Assembly: GCA_011032825.1 (NCBI GenBank)
Contig: JAADJZ010000040.1
Span: 1-64,000 of the forward strand
DNA: 64,000 bases
Source of the DNA: Massariosphaeria phaeospora
Lineage: Eukaryota; Ascomycota; Dothideomycetes; Pleosporales
Direction: 5' to 3'
Positions 25,426-37,665 of this stretch are shown one piece after another (position 1 is the stretch's first letter; each line of letters opens with the position of its first letter). The notes beneath the pieces were generated by a model that did no database searches, was not told the DNA's origin, and was given only the letters and a program-made list of their open reading frames with translations. The position numbers and the translations under genes are program-made.

Positions 25426-28400
25426 ATTAAATGTTCTGCCGTGGCGCGGGCTGGCTATTCGCGGTGGTCGACCGGCCGATCGTGCGGTCGCGGAGGTGTC
25501 AGGATCAGGGGCGTGAGCGTGAGCGTGCGAATCGAAACTTCTCAAGGGCGCAGAAGCATGGCGAAAGAATGCTTGACTAGACAGATAATTAGATACGGAA
25601 AGCGAAGTGTAACAAGCAGTGGCGCGCAGACCGACGCCTTGACCAGAAGTCGTGAAGCTCGGCCTCGGGCCCGCCGTCACATTCCAGCTTACCAAGTAAA
25701 AATGCGCTTAGGATGGATAAAGCCGCCAATCCCAACCTTACACGATAGATAACCTGGAGAAGTGACGCGGAGATACTCGTCCGGGGTCTGGTCCGGTGTC
25801 TTCCAAGCCGGAAGTGACAGGCGCGTCGTATACCGTCTGAATTCCAGGCTTAGTACATGACGTTGACATATATCGCCTTAGATATCATCATCGGCATCGG
25901 ACGCGACCAGCCGCCGACACTAGCTTACAAGAGTTAGCTTACAGCCTTGGTGGAACCTTGGAATGAGTCTCCTCACGTGCCGCTGCTCCGACCGAGGGAG
26001 TACACTGTTGAGTCGGTATGAGAACCGGTGCTGTCAATTTATGCTGCTAGATTTGACTATGGCTGTTGGATTTGCTTCGCCCTGTTTGTCAAGTGAACGA
26101 TTGATCACGTGTCAGTACTCGCACCTGTCCATGCTACCCCACACTGAACAAGCTGCATGTGGGGTGTGGAGCCCACGGGCTCGGGCCAGGGCAGGTCGGC
26201 CCACGTACGGATGTATTGCGCACATTCACTTTCCCGGGCCGAACCGATGGTCCCAGCTCAATACCGGTGAGCCCATCTCCACGTCTATATAAACTAAGTC
26301 GAGCACGCACTGGAGGATGACTTTGATTATCTATCTGCCTCTGCCTCCTCTTCCTCCGCCCTCATATTCCCCGCTAGCACTCATCCTCCGGTCGCGGCGC
26401 AGCCTCCAGAGCTCTTGTTTTGAAAAGACGGTGTGAGAGCAGCCCGCTGGTCGCTGTCTGCATCGAATGTCCCTGCTGGCGGTCAGATTCTGGGGCTGTT
26501 TCTCAAGAAGAGGTAGAGTATCGAGACGCAGACGGCACGTTGTAGGCAGGTGGTGGTAGGCCACAGCATCTATCTGCCTTGTTTTTCGTTGTTCATCTTT
26601 CTCATTCTCAGGTGGTGAGTCTGTCAGGTGAGCACAGAACTTCTGACATCGGGTGCTTATGCGACCGTTGCCGCGTAGACGACCCGCCACAAACGAGGCT
26701 GAGAGACGTTCGCATCGTCCCTCGTGAGACCAAGTTTCCATCAGCATGACAGACTACCTGGATACGGCAGCTCCATGTCGTGGCGCCGAAACGAGGTTGC
26801 TCCTGTCGTACATTCATCCGAGCTACAGTACGTTCACAGCCTGGAAGGCACGCAAGACCGCCAATGCCAGGGAACGCTTTCATGGCATCTCAGCATCTCT
26901 CTTACTTACTCGCACGTACGACATCATCTGCCTTCTTAATCTCGCCCTAGATTTCGGGCTCCAAGATAGCCATTCCACCATCCGCGAAAGGCGTCCTGTC
27001 AGTCTGCTGTTTCGCACACCACATTCTCCCGTCGATGTATGATTCGTCAGCCTTGCATGCAAAATCCAACCTGCCACCTCCAATCCTTTTTGATAGGCGT
27101 ATCACCCCGTATCCGGCCTGATGGACTACGCCCCGCAACGCAATGTGAAGGATGAAGTGATACATGACAGTGGCACAAAAGCGGGGTTTCGTGAAGGCCA
27201 GGCAAATGATAAGAGACGTTTTGGTCCAAGACACAGAATGGCTGACGCCATCGCGACGTGTGCCTTTAGTTGAAGCGGTTGCCTTCTTCGCCGTTTACCC
27301 TCGATAGGCCATCTTCTTCTTTCCATCTTGGAAGCACAACCATAACGTTGTCCAGCCTTAGCCGAGCTAACACTTCGTACCCATGCATTTGGATCAGGCG
27401 TATGGCCCCCACAATCCACATGGCCGATCGATGGGAACCGAATGCATCGACTGACGGTTTAGGTTGAAGGGCGATCGAATTAATTAAACCTCATAGCCAT
27501 GCACCGGGATAAAGGAAATATAGCGACTACAACCGAAGGAATAGTGGGTCGAGGTTTCCAGCTTGAGAGTGGCCTCCTCAGAATGCCGTAGTCCGATTAG
27601 AAGAGAGATGGGCTAGGCTACAGTCTTAATTTTAGAAACCGAAATAAGGACCCGAGGTAACATGAGACGAACAAAGTAAGCAAGGGATGCCGGCCCCGCA
27701 CCTGGTATCCGCAGGTGACACGGTGTTGAACGTCTACCTTTCCTCCCTCAATGCCTCTGCGTGCCTAAGTCCAGAACAGTATAGCCGTGTCAAACACCAG
27801 CTCGTGCCCATCATCCTAGAGGTAGACGTATCAATCGACCAGAATGGTGTACGCTTAATTGAAACAGTACCTCTATGGTCTAAACGATCTAGACCAGCCA
27901 GCATCTATGCTTGTCGGACTTGGGGTGAGAAGCGAGCTCCCGCTTCAGTCTTGGTTCGTATTGGCCCGAAAGCCGTAACTAGATTAGCTGAGCACTCGGT
28001 CTTCTCGTTTAAAACACTTGAGATATCATAGTCTCTTTAGCTCGATCCCTGTTGGGAGGCCATCAGCAAATAATGTCAGTAAGAACTTAAAATCCTTGCC
28101 GGTCATATCTTAGAACTCGCCTAGTATAAATGCCGTCGTATATGGCATGCAATCTGATGACAGCGTACTATGAGCATCGTTTGGAGGTGGAGTGACGATG
28201 CAATCTAATCAGTCATCCTCTTTGGCGCCCAACAAGTACGGCTGGCGAGAGCGTGAAGATTTTAAGGCCGCAAGTTCCGGTAGTGATGTGTGGTAGTGTT
28301 GTTCGCCCCATAGCTGTGAGTTTGCGTGGAGTGATCCTATACGTTATCACGTATAGCTTCTTTCGTCCATCATTTGCATAACATATCGATTGCTGTCAAG

Positions 28401-30196
28401 TTACCACGTCGTCGGGTTTTTGGCCAGAATGCATCGTGGTACATGCCCTAAAAAGGGGCTATACCAGAACGTCAAGCTGCAGGCTGTTGGTGACATGTGC
28501 TACGCCCCCAAACCATGGAGATTGATGGCATCGTCCCGATGGTGGCACACGAGTCCTCCGTGTGACAAAAGCGGACCTGCGTGTGTTCTTAAAGTGTGGT
28601 ACACTACGAACTCCAGCGACCGGGCAGACGCAGGCTTCGGTAGGCAAACATTGCTTGCTTGCCGCTTGGGAAGATGGGAGCGGCCTCCTATCCTAGATTT
28701 AGTATCATTCGGATAGCAGGAAGAGAACCAAGCTCAGCTTTGCGGCAATAGTTGCGTAGCGTCAAAGGGCTTTGAAACGGATCGGTGCCTAGAGCGCGCG
28801 TACGGGGCGGCTGTGCGCTTTATCCAACATGTTCATGTATGCGCAGGCAGCCGATTCATGCTGCTTTCGGCTGTACCCTAGGTAATTGCGGGGTCGTCCT
28901 GAACAAGGCGACGGGATGCTCTGCAATATTGTAGAGTTTCGCGCTGATGATGTGAGATGCAAGAGGCCGTGGTTTGAGGCTACCGTTCAACGTCGGGCTC
29001 AGGAAGATAGCTAGGAAGTAGTAGCAGGGCATCCGCGGTCTGAAAACGACGGAGATTGGCAGTTAAATCGACGAAAGACGTGAAGAGCGCAAGCCGGTCA
29101 GCATGTGCTCCCTGAGGGCTGGTGCCGCACGCGTCCGTCCCGCTGGAGAGGCAAACAAGGCAAGGTGGTGGTGGTGGTGCCGGAGTGTGGATTGTGCAGC
29201 GCGCTCTCCACAGGGCAGTCGCGGCCGTTAGGGCAGCCGCGGCCGTGGTGGCGCCAAAAGGACCACGAACTCGCTTTCGATGCCCCGGGACAGCAGGCTT
29301 GGGGGCGCGATATCTCTCCAAGCGCGTGGCGGACCAGACTGTATGCGTCAGCGGGCGAGGGTGAGACGAGATGCGGCTCTGGGGGTGGGTGGGTGGCTGG
29401 CTGACTGCCCCGCAGCTGTGTGGACGGTATAAAGCACGGCGATGCGCCCACCAGTCGTGTCGGCTGACGGAGCTATCGCCAGAGAGGTTGCCAGTCAGGT
29501 CCTGCTGCTGCTGCCTGGAACTAGGCGGAGATGGAGGTGATGCAGTCAACCGGTGGTGGATGTGCATCATCATGCCCCAGGGATGGTGGATGCCGCAGGG
29601 GACGCAGACAGCGGCTACGAGAGGCCGGCCGCTCGCTCGGGCGGTTGCCTAGTTTTGCCTGCGCGCCGCCGAAATGCGAACCGCCCACAAGAGCCGCAAC
29701 CCGACATAACTAACCGCACCACCTCCCTTAGCCCTCACCGCACACGTCTCTCACAGCCCGGCCAGCCCAGCACGCTGCACCTCACACCTGTTCTCTCGTC
29801 TTCCTCCATCTTCTCCCCGATTTGCGCGTCTGGCGTTGCAAGCCCCGCGGTTGCCCGGCCCCCGTCTAAGCGCGCAATATTCACCCGCACACAACCCACA
29901 ACCCCCAACCCCGACCCCTCTTTCACTCCACCCCCTCTGCGCGATTCCGCCCCCACCCCCGTCCCCTCCCCCTCGATTGCATGCACTCGGCCCTGTGCAC
30001 TCGCTATATCAGCCGATAGCCCGCTTGGGGACTAGTCGGTCTCTCCACCCGATCCGATAGGAGCTTCACGAAAGACTTGGTATGCGCTGGGTGAAAAGGG
30101 CCACTGCGGCCAGTTGCTCTCCACGATCCGATTCTCACTGTCCACGCTGTCTCCCGCTCCAAAGGAACCGTGTGAGCGGCTTCTGCGGCCGCCACC
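25426..30196. other. 4.8 kb without a defensible gene
   Basis: Both strands were read. Open stretches at 26331-26747 (-), 26746-27042 (+), 27687-28031 (+), 28390-28716 (+), 28980-29573 (-) and 29553-30035 (+) have no recognisable domain, and several overlap each other on opposite strands. A TATATAAA-like box at about 26285 followed by a pyrimidine-rich stretch looks like a Pol II promoter. The ATG at 26746 is the first sizeable frame after it, so a small protein or non-coding transcript is possible. The last 500 bp (29700-30190) is C-rich and probably the promoter and 5' untranslated region of the next gene. A perfect palindrome CTATACGT-TATC-ACGTATAG lies at 28337-28356. Confidence 0.45.
26284..26292 (+). 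promoter_or_regulatory. Possible TATA box of an unassigned transcript
   Basis: A TATATAAA-type word is followed about 35 bp downstream by a CT-rich stretch (CTGCCTCTGCCTCCTC), the layout of many fungal core promoters. No convincing gene follows. Confidence 0.3.
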
Positions 30197-32699
30197 ATGA
30201 CGGGCAATGCCTCTCTCGACATCCATTCCCGCTTCGTGACCGCGCTGCGGACACAGGCAAAGACGGCTGAAGCCCCGCCCTCAGACGCCCTGCCTTGTCC
30301 GCACTGCAAGAACCACGCGAGGATATTCCAGACGCTTGAACAGCTGTTCAGCCATGCCAAGGCCGAGCATGCAGCAATGCTGCAAGCTGTAGAACCAGCC
30401 CAGGCACGTGCTCAACTAAGAGACGCGGCTCTCAAGCTGTAAGTTGACGTCCGCTTAGTCACATGGATGCTCTTCTGGTCAGGCCGCAGTGCATTTCTGA
30501 CATCCCCGTGCAGGAAGGGCGTGGACCAATTCTCCGACGCTACCGCTGGTGGCGGGTCGTCCACTCCCGATCTCACCAACCTGTCACTGAGGGAGACGGC
30601 CAAGGGGCAGCAATCGCCCTACTCGGGGAAGAAGAGACCAGCCGAAGGAGACTTCCAGGCTCGCCGTGGCAAGGTTCCTGGCCACACGGAAATCTATGAC
30701 CCGGATTTCTCAAGAGATATTCCGCATACTGTAGTGCCTGAACGCACACGGTCCAAGCCAGCTGATCCCAGGTTATTCGACCCCAGACAAAGCTCCAAAG
30801 GTAATGCTTCCCCATATCGCTCTACTCCGGAGCCATCAAGCGAGTGGTCCGTTGAAGCAAATCGAAGCCAGTTCCAGGCCTCGCACCCTGCCCAGTCGCC
30901 CACCCCTCACCAACAGTTGCCGCGCCGGGGTGCGGCCCCCAAGCCGCAATACTCCCCTGCCCAGCAACGGCATCCAGGACTCATTGAGATACATCGTTTT
31001 GACCCTCGGTACCCCGATCTTTTACTCCAGCCGGATTCACGTCCTATTTCCCAAGAGCAGCTTGCTTCAGAAGTAAAGTCCATCTACGCCGGGTTGACCA
31101 TGGTCGAAACGAAATGTATCGACGTGGACCGAGCCCAGGCTGCTGCACTGCAAGATGGTTCTGTCTCCAACTCTAAGCTCGCCAGTGACCACTGGCAAGC
31201 TCTCATTGCCCTCCACAGAACCCTGCTGCATGAACATCATGACTTTTTCTTGGCCTCTCAACATCCGTCAGCGTCTCCTGCACTGCGCCGATTAGCGGCG
31301 AAATACTCAATGCCGGCTCGGATGTGGAAGCATGGTATCCATTCGTTCCTTGAGTTACTCCGTCGCCGGCTTCCCGAGAGCATAGACTACATGCTCGCTT
31401 TTATCTACCTGGCCTACCAAATGATGGCCTTACTCTACGAGACCGTGCCTGCGTTCGAGGATACTTGGATTGAGTGCCTAGGTGATCTAGGCCGATACCG
31501 GATGGCCATTGAGGACGAGGACATCCGGGACCGAGATACGTGGGCCGCAGTCGCCAGGTTATGGTATAGCAAAGCCGCAGATAAGAATCCTTTTGTTGGT
31601 CGATTATATCACCATCTAGCGATTCTTGCACGACCGAACGCCCTGCAACAACTATACTACTACGCGAGATCTTTGACATGCGTCAAACCTTTCCCTAGTG
31701 CTCGTGAGTCGATATTGACCCTATTGGATCCTATTCTTGGTCGTACGACTGCAACTTACTCACACGCTTTGCCCATCGACACTAGCTTCATCCAAGCCCA
31801 CGGTATCCTATTCGAAAAACTATCCCCAGAATCTTTCAAAGATGCCCGCATCGCCTTTCAGAACCAACTGGATAGTCACATTGGCCGTGTGACAGCAAAG
31901 TGGAAAGAGCAAGGCGTGTATATTGCAGTAACCAACATCTCTGGGCTTTTTGACTATGGTGCAGATGACTCCCCGCTACGATTAGTGCTCCAACTCCATG
32001 GCAAGCAACAAAGCCGGCCTTCGAGCAGATCCCCATCCCATTCAGACGAGGATTTGAGCCGAGCATCGTCTCCAGCTGATCAAGATACGTTGCCCTCCTC
32101 CATAACATCGGCGGAAGTGCCGATCAAACTCAAGTCGCTATCCAGCGACTCCACTTTTTCGAGAGCCTATCTGCTGACCATGTCCACACTTTCCCTTGTC
32201 TTACGGCGAATAGGCGACAAAAATGTGCTGCCTCATATTCATGTTCTCCTTGCTTTTCTTCACAGTTTTGCCTCCATCAAATACGTTGCTCACCTTGTTG
32301 ATCAAGCTCCTTGGTCTGAAATTGTCACCTTCCTAAATACGTTGCTCAAGTCTGAGCGGCCTGAACAACTTATGCCAGGCCCAGTGTTTCCGATAGACCA
32401 ATCTGATAATCTTCCGCTTCCCGAGGACTACTTGGTGCGTGGGCAGCTGTGGAGTCAATGGTACTTTCCGAAAAGCTGGTTTGCAAGAGAACACGACGAA
32501 GAGGACCGATACCTGGAGCTTGCGTCGACCATCAGATCACGGACAGAAAGAATTCTACACCTTGGCTACCAAATATCGACCGTGAGTAAAGCGCATATAC
32601 CCTACGTGCAACTTTAACGTCATCTAGTTTGAACGCTGGATCTCGTACGATCTGCAATCTCATACGTTTTCCGTACTGGTTTCCGACGACTCTGCCTGA
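30197..32699 (+). CDS. EST1/SMG7-like protein with N-terminal zinc finger
   Basis: Three exons: 30197-30438, 30514-32581 and 32628-32699 (793 aa). A start in good context (GCCACCATGA) is followed by a C2H2-type finger (Cys34, Cys37, His53, His58). A Pro/Ser-rich linker of about 150 residues precedes a helical region like the TPR plus Est1-type DNA/RNA-binding domain (about residues 220-480; DTWIECLGDLGRYR, ARLWYSKAADKNPFVGRLYHHLAILARPNALQQLYYYARSL). Family members bind telomerase RNA or act in nonsense-mediated decay; which applies here cannot be told. The C-terminal region has a Ser-rich break (SRPSSRSPSHSDEDLSRASS) and ends FERWISYDLQSHTFSVLVSDDSA after the last splice. No PIN domain is present. 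Confidence 0.88.
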
Positions 32700-33709
32700 A
32701 ACTGCACTACGCTTGCTGGTTTTCTAAGTAGCCTCTCCGTGTTGCGGTGTATATTGCGCACGCAATGGTCCTTGATATTCTGACATTCAACATTCCGTCC
32801 GGTCAGCATACCTCTCCTCTGCTAGTCAGGAGATACTCCTAAGTGGATGGCGGGAGGATCAAAGCATGCCAGATACGATCAGGGGAAGGAAGTCAATGGC
32901 TGCGGCTACCCTAGACTACCTTCTGGTAAGCATTTAAAATGCTTCCAGTCGACGAGTCGAGGACAAGGTTGACTAGGGCCAAGGGGATCTATCGAGCTCA
33001 GGTTGGAAGCATATATAATTGCCTGATCTAACGAGCGGGAAACACATGGTTCGGAAGGCTGGTATATGCCGAATATACCTAGTGCTCTACAGTTGCAAGT
33101 GCGGGACGCGGAACTATATACTACCTAGCGGCTTAGCGGAAACCATATAACGAGGCAGAAGTAATATCGCTCGAACATGGCTATTAGTCGATCTAGCACA
33201 ATATACAGTCATCAATGAAATCCGAGCAATTTACTTGGTGATGGAGGTTGGAAGATTCGGCCGGGGGTAGCTAGGTACCCAACTATCGTATCACGTGACA
33301 CATGAGCCACCTGGGCACGCATGCTTGAACAGTCCAAACCTGATTGGAAGCGCTTGGCCTGCAGTCAAAAAGGCATGGTAAGCAGAAGGCCATGGTGTCT
33401 TATTTTTGTATTCATATCGCTAGAGTGTATGGGTTGCAGGCCGTGGCAGGGATGAGATGGATTCGGGATTACGTCGGCAGACGACGTCCGGTTCCACGTT
33501 GCATCTTCAGATGTGAATTGGCCGTGGGGTCAATGGCCATTGCATTCGTCCCGCCTCGCTGGACCGCCGCTGCTCGTTGCTGCCACTCTGTCCTTCCCAT
33601 TGCTGCGCCGTCCTGCCCCGACCTCCCCTCGTGCTCACGGCCAGGATCAATGAGTGTGCTTCTCCTCCGGTAGCCCTACCTTACGACTCCCGCGCCGGGG
33701 CCATTGACC
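32700..33709. other. Intergenic region upstream of alg5
   Basis: No gene recognised. A TCACGTGA palindrome (33291-33298) lies about 410 bp before the alg5 start and may be an E-box. The middle part (32900-33250) is somewhat AT-rich with CTAG-rich words. Confidence 0.45.
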
Positions 33710-35057
33710 ATGGACAAGCCGTATGGCTTCAACTCGTTTCCAACGGAGCCGGTCGAGATGCCGCCGACCTGGGCTCTGCTGGTTGCCCTAGGATTCTGCT
33801 TCGCCGCGCTCGGCTTCTGGGTAAGACTGCCCGCGCAATGGGTGCTGTTGAGGATGCGCAGCACTAACAGCGGATGGTGTAGGCGTATATTGGCCTGAAT
33901 CTCGCCGCCCCCGTTCCGCGCGCGCCCCGTCGGTCCGAAAAGCAGTACGTGACGGTGCTACCCGACGGACAGCCGAGCGAGAGGCAGGAGCTGCCGTGCT
34001 GGATCGACAAATGGAGCGCAGAGAAGGAAGTCGCGAAGCAGAAGCAGAAGCCGAAACAGAAACAGAGAGAGCCAGCGGGGGGTGCAGGCGTCGCGCCTTC
34101 CGACACAGCAATCGAGGCCGCCGACGTGTTTCTGTCCGTGGTCGTACCGGCGTACAACGAAGAGGACCGGCTGAGCGGCATGCTCGAGGAAGCCGTCGAC
34201 TATCTGCAGGCAGAGTATGGCGGTGCACATGCCGGCGAGCAGGACGCCGAGAAGCGCGGCGCCACAGCAGCCGGCTGGGAGATTCTGGTCGTGTCCGACG
34301 GCTCAACCGACGCGACGGTAGAGAAAGCCCTCGACTTTGCGCGCTCGCACCAACTCTCTCAGCATCCAGTCCCTACACCCGGCCCCTGGACTCCGAACCC
34401 GACCCGCTCCGGACACACTCCCCACGGCAGCATCCGCGTCATCAGCCTGGAGGCAAACAGAGGCAAGGGCGGGGCCGTCACGCATGGTATGCGACATGCG
34501 CGCGGCCAGTACGTCGTGTTCGCGGATGCCGATGGGGCCAGCCAGTTCTCCGACCTGGGCAAGCTGATTTCAGGCTGCAAATCGGTCGAAGACAAACTCG
34601 GCCGTGGCGTCGCTATCGGGTCCCGGGCGCATCTTGTGGGGAGCGAAGCTGTAGTCAAGGTCCCGGCCCCCGCCCCCTCATCCACACATCCCCCAGCTAA
34701 CACAGCCTCCAGCGCTCCAAGCTCCGCAACTTCCTCATGCATTCCTTCCACCTGCTCCTGCGGCTGATGACGCCGGCGGCGACGTCTCGCATTGCCGACA
34801 CGCAGTGCGGATTCAAGCTCTTCAGTCGTCCAGCACTGCCCTACATCATCCCGTACATGCATTCCGAGGGGTGGATCTTCGACGTCGAAATGCTCATGCT
34901 GGCTGAGTTTGCCGACATTCGCATGGTTGAGGTTGCCATTGGCTGGAAGGAAGTCGTGGGCAGTAAGCTGAATGTGGTGTGGGATAGCTTGGGCATGGCC
35001 TGGGGGTTGGCTGTCCTTAGGGCTGCTTGGGCGTTGGGCGTCTACACGAGGGATTGA
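33710..35057 (+). CDS. alg5: Dolichyl-phosphate beta-glucosyltransferase
   Basis: Three exons: 33710-33820, 33883-34659 and 34713-35057 (410 aa). It makes dolichyl-phosphate-glucose from UDP-glucose on the ER membrane for the last steps of N-glycan precursor assembly. An N-terminal membrane anchor (ALLVALGFCFAALGFWAYIG) is followed by a Lys/Gln-rich linker, then a GT2 domain: VFLSVVVPAYNEEDRL, EILVVSDGSTDAT, ISLEANRGKGGAV, YVVFADADGASQF, GSRAHLVGSEAVVK. After the second splice come RSKLRNFLMHSFH, DTQCGFKLFSR and EGWIFDVEMLMLA. It is longer than yeast Alg5 (334 aa) because of the linker and an insert near residues 155-175. The second intron has a non-consensus donor, GTCCCG, placed by the conserved protein on both sides. 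Confidence 0.95.
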
Positions 35058-35989
35058 GGATTGTGCTGCCGAGGTGTTAGTCCGTTATCAACAGACACGT
35101 CGCAACAATTCTCAGTGCAGCAAGGTGGAGCTCAGCCATGCCCGTGGCCGGAGACTGCGCTTATGGTCAGGGGCAAATTACCCCCTTTATCGCCTTTCCC
35201 GCTTCACTGTTGTTCCATGTCCATGGAGAAAGTACCGGGACCACTCAAGTGGAATGTTCAGCAACTTGCGCATAAGGCGGACAGTGGTCTTGAAGCTGAA
35301 TTTTCGAGACGAACAGCGTTTTCAAACGGGGGGATAGCGGTACGATTACGAATGTTTCTCACTTCACAGTGAAAGACTCGTAATTGTTGCTCATATGCTA
35401 TGTAGTTTTGTACTCGAGGGATGGCACAATTTGAGTCCGCTGCGACTATCACGTGCATTGCAAGCAGCTTACCGAACATACGCTCAGCCAACAAATCCTA
35501 GAGAGGACGATATCATGGCATGGGCTCGCTCACAGTTCCTGTACTCGTTTGTATCACGGGATTCCTATCGTCGAATCTGTTTTAGGAGCCCGAGAATGAG
35601 CCTCGACGAAATCTGCCCGATGATAGCTAACGGTCTTTGGTTAGCGTTTCTTCCGTTCGTTTCAGACAGTCGTCCACCCAGCGATGCACTGCGCGAGCGG
35701 GCTGAAGATGCCGACTGCGACTGCGACTGTGTCGCTGTTGCTATCGGGTTCATCTGCAATAGCGGCAAGAGTCTCGCTGTTCGAGAGCTTGGGAATAGGA
35801 TGGGGGGTGAGCCCATCGAGCTCGTCAAGGGAGTCTGTGTCCGGCGAGTAACTACATACGTGTCGGTGGCTAGTTGGCGCGATGGTGCCCGAATGGTCGT
35901 TGTTGTGCTATGCCGATACCAGTTTGTTGTGGACGTTGGTGCCATGTCGGCCAGCACGAAACGGCGGTGAGGCTTGGCACAAGTTCGAC
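35058..35989. other. Intergenic region with ambiguous open frames on both strands
   Basis: A 191-codon frame (35395-35970, +) and a 130-codon frame (35565-35957, -) overlap. The minus one is Ser/Arg/Thr-rich like a disordered protein tail and lies just downstream of the degenerate gene at 35990-36352, so it might be part of that remnant. Neither is supported by a recognisable domain. Confidence 0.35.
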
Positions 35990-36352
35990 CACAGTGGAAG
36001 ATAGAGAAAGCCAGACTCTTTCAAATTGTGCAGCGAGGTGAAGTGTCGCCTGGAGGCGAACTCAGACCCCATAAGTTCGTCCCAAATCGCTACCTGTTGC
36101 GCTGGGAAACCCTCCCATAGGCCAAAGCTTATTGTTTGCATTCGTCGCATCAGTCTGGACGGTGAGGCCAGTGTATAGATAATTGTGACAGGCGTCAAGA
36201 AACTCTAGAGCAGTCGTCTTGCAAGTACTCTCTTCAGTCTTATTCTGCGCCTTCTCCGCCGCTTCGCGCCTGCAATGTTCATCCTTCTGCGCCTGCTCTG
36301 CCGCTTCGTGTCTGCGTTGTTCTTTAAGAAACAGCTTCTTATAATCAGGCAA
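35990..36352 (-). pseudogene. Frameshifted fragment of an expanded fungal coiled-coil family
   Basis: The minus strand starts MPDYKKLFLKEQRRHEAAEQ, a charged coiled coil, then CKTTALEFLDACHNYLYTGLTVQTD. That frame ends in an unrelated tail, while the conserved continuation (LWEGFPAQQVAIWDELM then ASRRHFTSLHNLKESG) is in the next frame at about 36115-36020, so a frameshift lies between them. After about 36020 similarity is lost. I recall this N-terminus from a large, often kinase-linked, family of uncharacterised fungal proteins; the name is not certain. It is truncated and surely non-functional. Confidence 0.6.
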
Positions 36353-36665
36353 CTGTTCAGCTATAACGACAATAGTAGCATGTACGTTGACAGCAGCTGT
36401 CTTGGCGCATTTCAGGGAAATAGTAGATATTGGACTAACAGATCAAAACTAGGTGAGTGCTTTAGAGCTAGACGCGATTCATAGCGGGTGGATGTGAAGG
36501 TTATGGGGGATCAGCTCGACGAAAGAGGTACGCACCCCCATTACGATGGAGTCTGGGTGCGATCTCTTGATTATCGCTCGTGGTGAATGATACCTAGCCA
36601 TCGGCGCTCGCACGAGTCGACCAAACATCATTATGATTCCGGCAAGATATCCGCATAGCCTATTT

Positions 36666-37665
36666 CTAGGATTGAGTATTTGTGCCACGAAGCTGCCGCT
36701 CCTCTGCTTCTTTGAGAATGAGAGCTAATTCGGTAAAGTTGGATGTCTCGGCCCAATGTCGTGGTGTTTGCCCTTTAGTATCCAACTTCAGAGGGTCAGC
36801 GCCCGCCTCTAACAGATACTTGACGATGTCTACCTTCCCAAATTCTGCAGCCCGATGGAGTAGTGTGCCAAGGCCAAACTATTTGCGCGCTGACCATCTT
36901 TCTGGGTTATTTTCATACTTGATCTCATTAATGGATACACCTAGCTCTACAATTCGACGGACTACCTGTAGTGCATCAACTTTGTCCTTAATAACAGCCC
37001 AATGAAGGAGTTGTCCACAGTGCGGGTTTGCCCCCTAGGAGAACAGATAGTTGATAAGATCCAGTGGAGCTGTCAACATAGCTTGAGACATAGGTGTCAA
37101 ATCTCAATCGCAGCGGCTGCTAGGATCGGCACTGTGGGCGAGAAGCTACTCTACCATCTCCCAGTCACATTGGCATATAGGAATGCTAGGGCTCTGTAAG
37201 CAAAGATCGTATACAAGGCGTAGAAGAGTACCTCAATGTAGAAGGCTCACCTGGGCCCATTGGTGTGTTTATATCCCATCCGAGCCCAAGGAAGAGATGC
37301 ATAATCTCAAATGCTCGTGCACGTACAGCGGCTTTGAACGGAAGATCTGATTCTTCCGCGACTTTCTCATCGAGCAAGAGTTGCACCAGTTCGATGTTCT
37401 GCTTTTTAATAGCGATAAAAAGCGATTCAAACAGCTACGTAGGATGAGGCTTGGTTCGCTCGGACGTTGACCACCGAGGTTCATGCAGGAGACTCTGGAC
37501 CTGTTCTTTGACACCATCGATATCCCCTCGACAAGCGGCCTGGTAGCATAGCTTGACTTTTTCGGACCTTTGATAGAGAGGGACGTCGGTTATCATCGGC
37601 GGAGGTAAAGACATTGTCCTGAGTAGATGCGTTCGCAGGAAATCGCCTTGAGGTAAAGGAATCAA
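36666..37665 (-). pseudogene. Ankyrin-repeat protein pseudogene with RIP-type stops
   Basis: Ankyrin units are clear on the minus strand: SEKVKLCYQAACRGDIDGVKEQ near the start, FIAIKKQNIELVQLLLDE at about 37430-37370, and GTLLHRAAEFGKVDIVKYLL with KGQTPRHWAE at about 36870-36730. In-frame stops occur at 37437-37435 (TAG), 37148-37146 (TAG), 37106-37104 (TGA, in CD.DLTPMS), 37037-37035 (TAG) and 36881-36879 (TAG). The frame also shifts between about 37250 and 37150, where neither the direct reading nor a simple intron joins the two parts. TAG for CAG and TGA for TGG are what CpA-to-TpA mutation would make. A natural stop follows NTQS at 36668-36666. Confidence 0.75.

Noticed and set aside
29553..30035. 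160-codon Pro/Ser/Thr-rich open frame before the EST1-like gene
   Set aside because: C-rich promoter or 5' untranslated sequence gives such frames. No domain, and it overlaps other frames.
33996..34700. 234-codon open frame on the plus strand
   Set aside because: An alternative frame of alg5 exon 2, Arg-rich, without any domain.
35395..35970. 191-codon plus-strand frame downstream of alg5
   Set aside because: No domain, and an equally plausible opposite-strand frame overlaps it. Too weak to call a gene.
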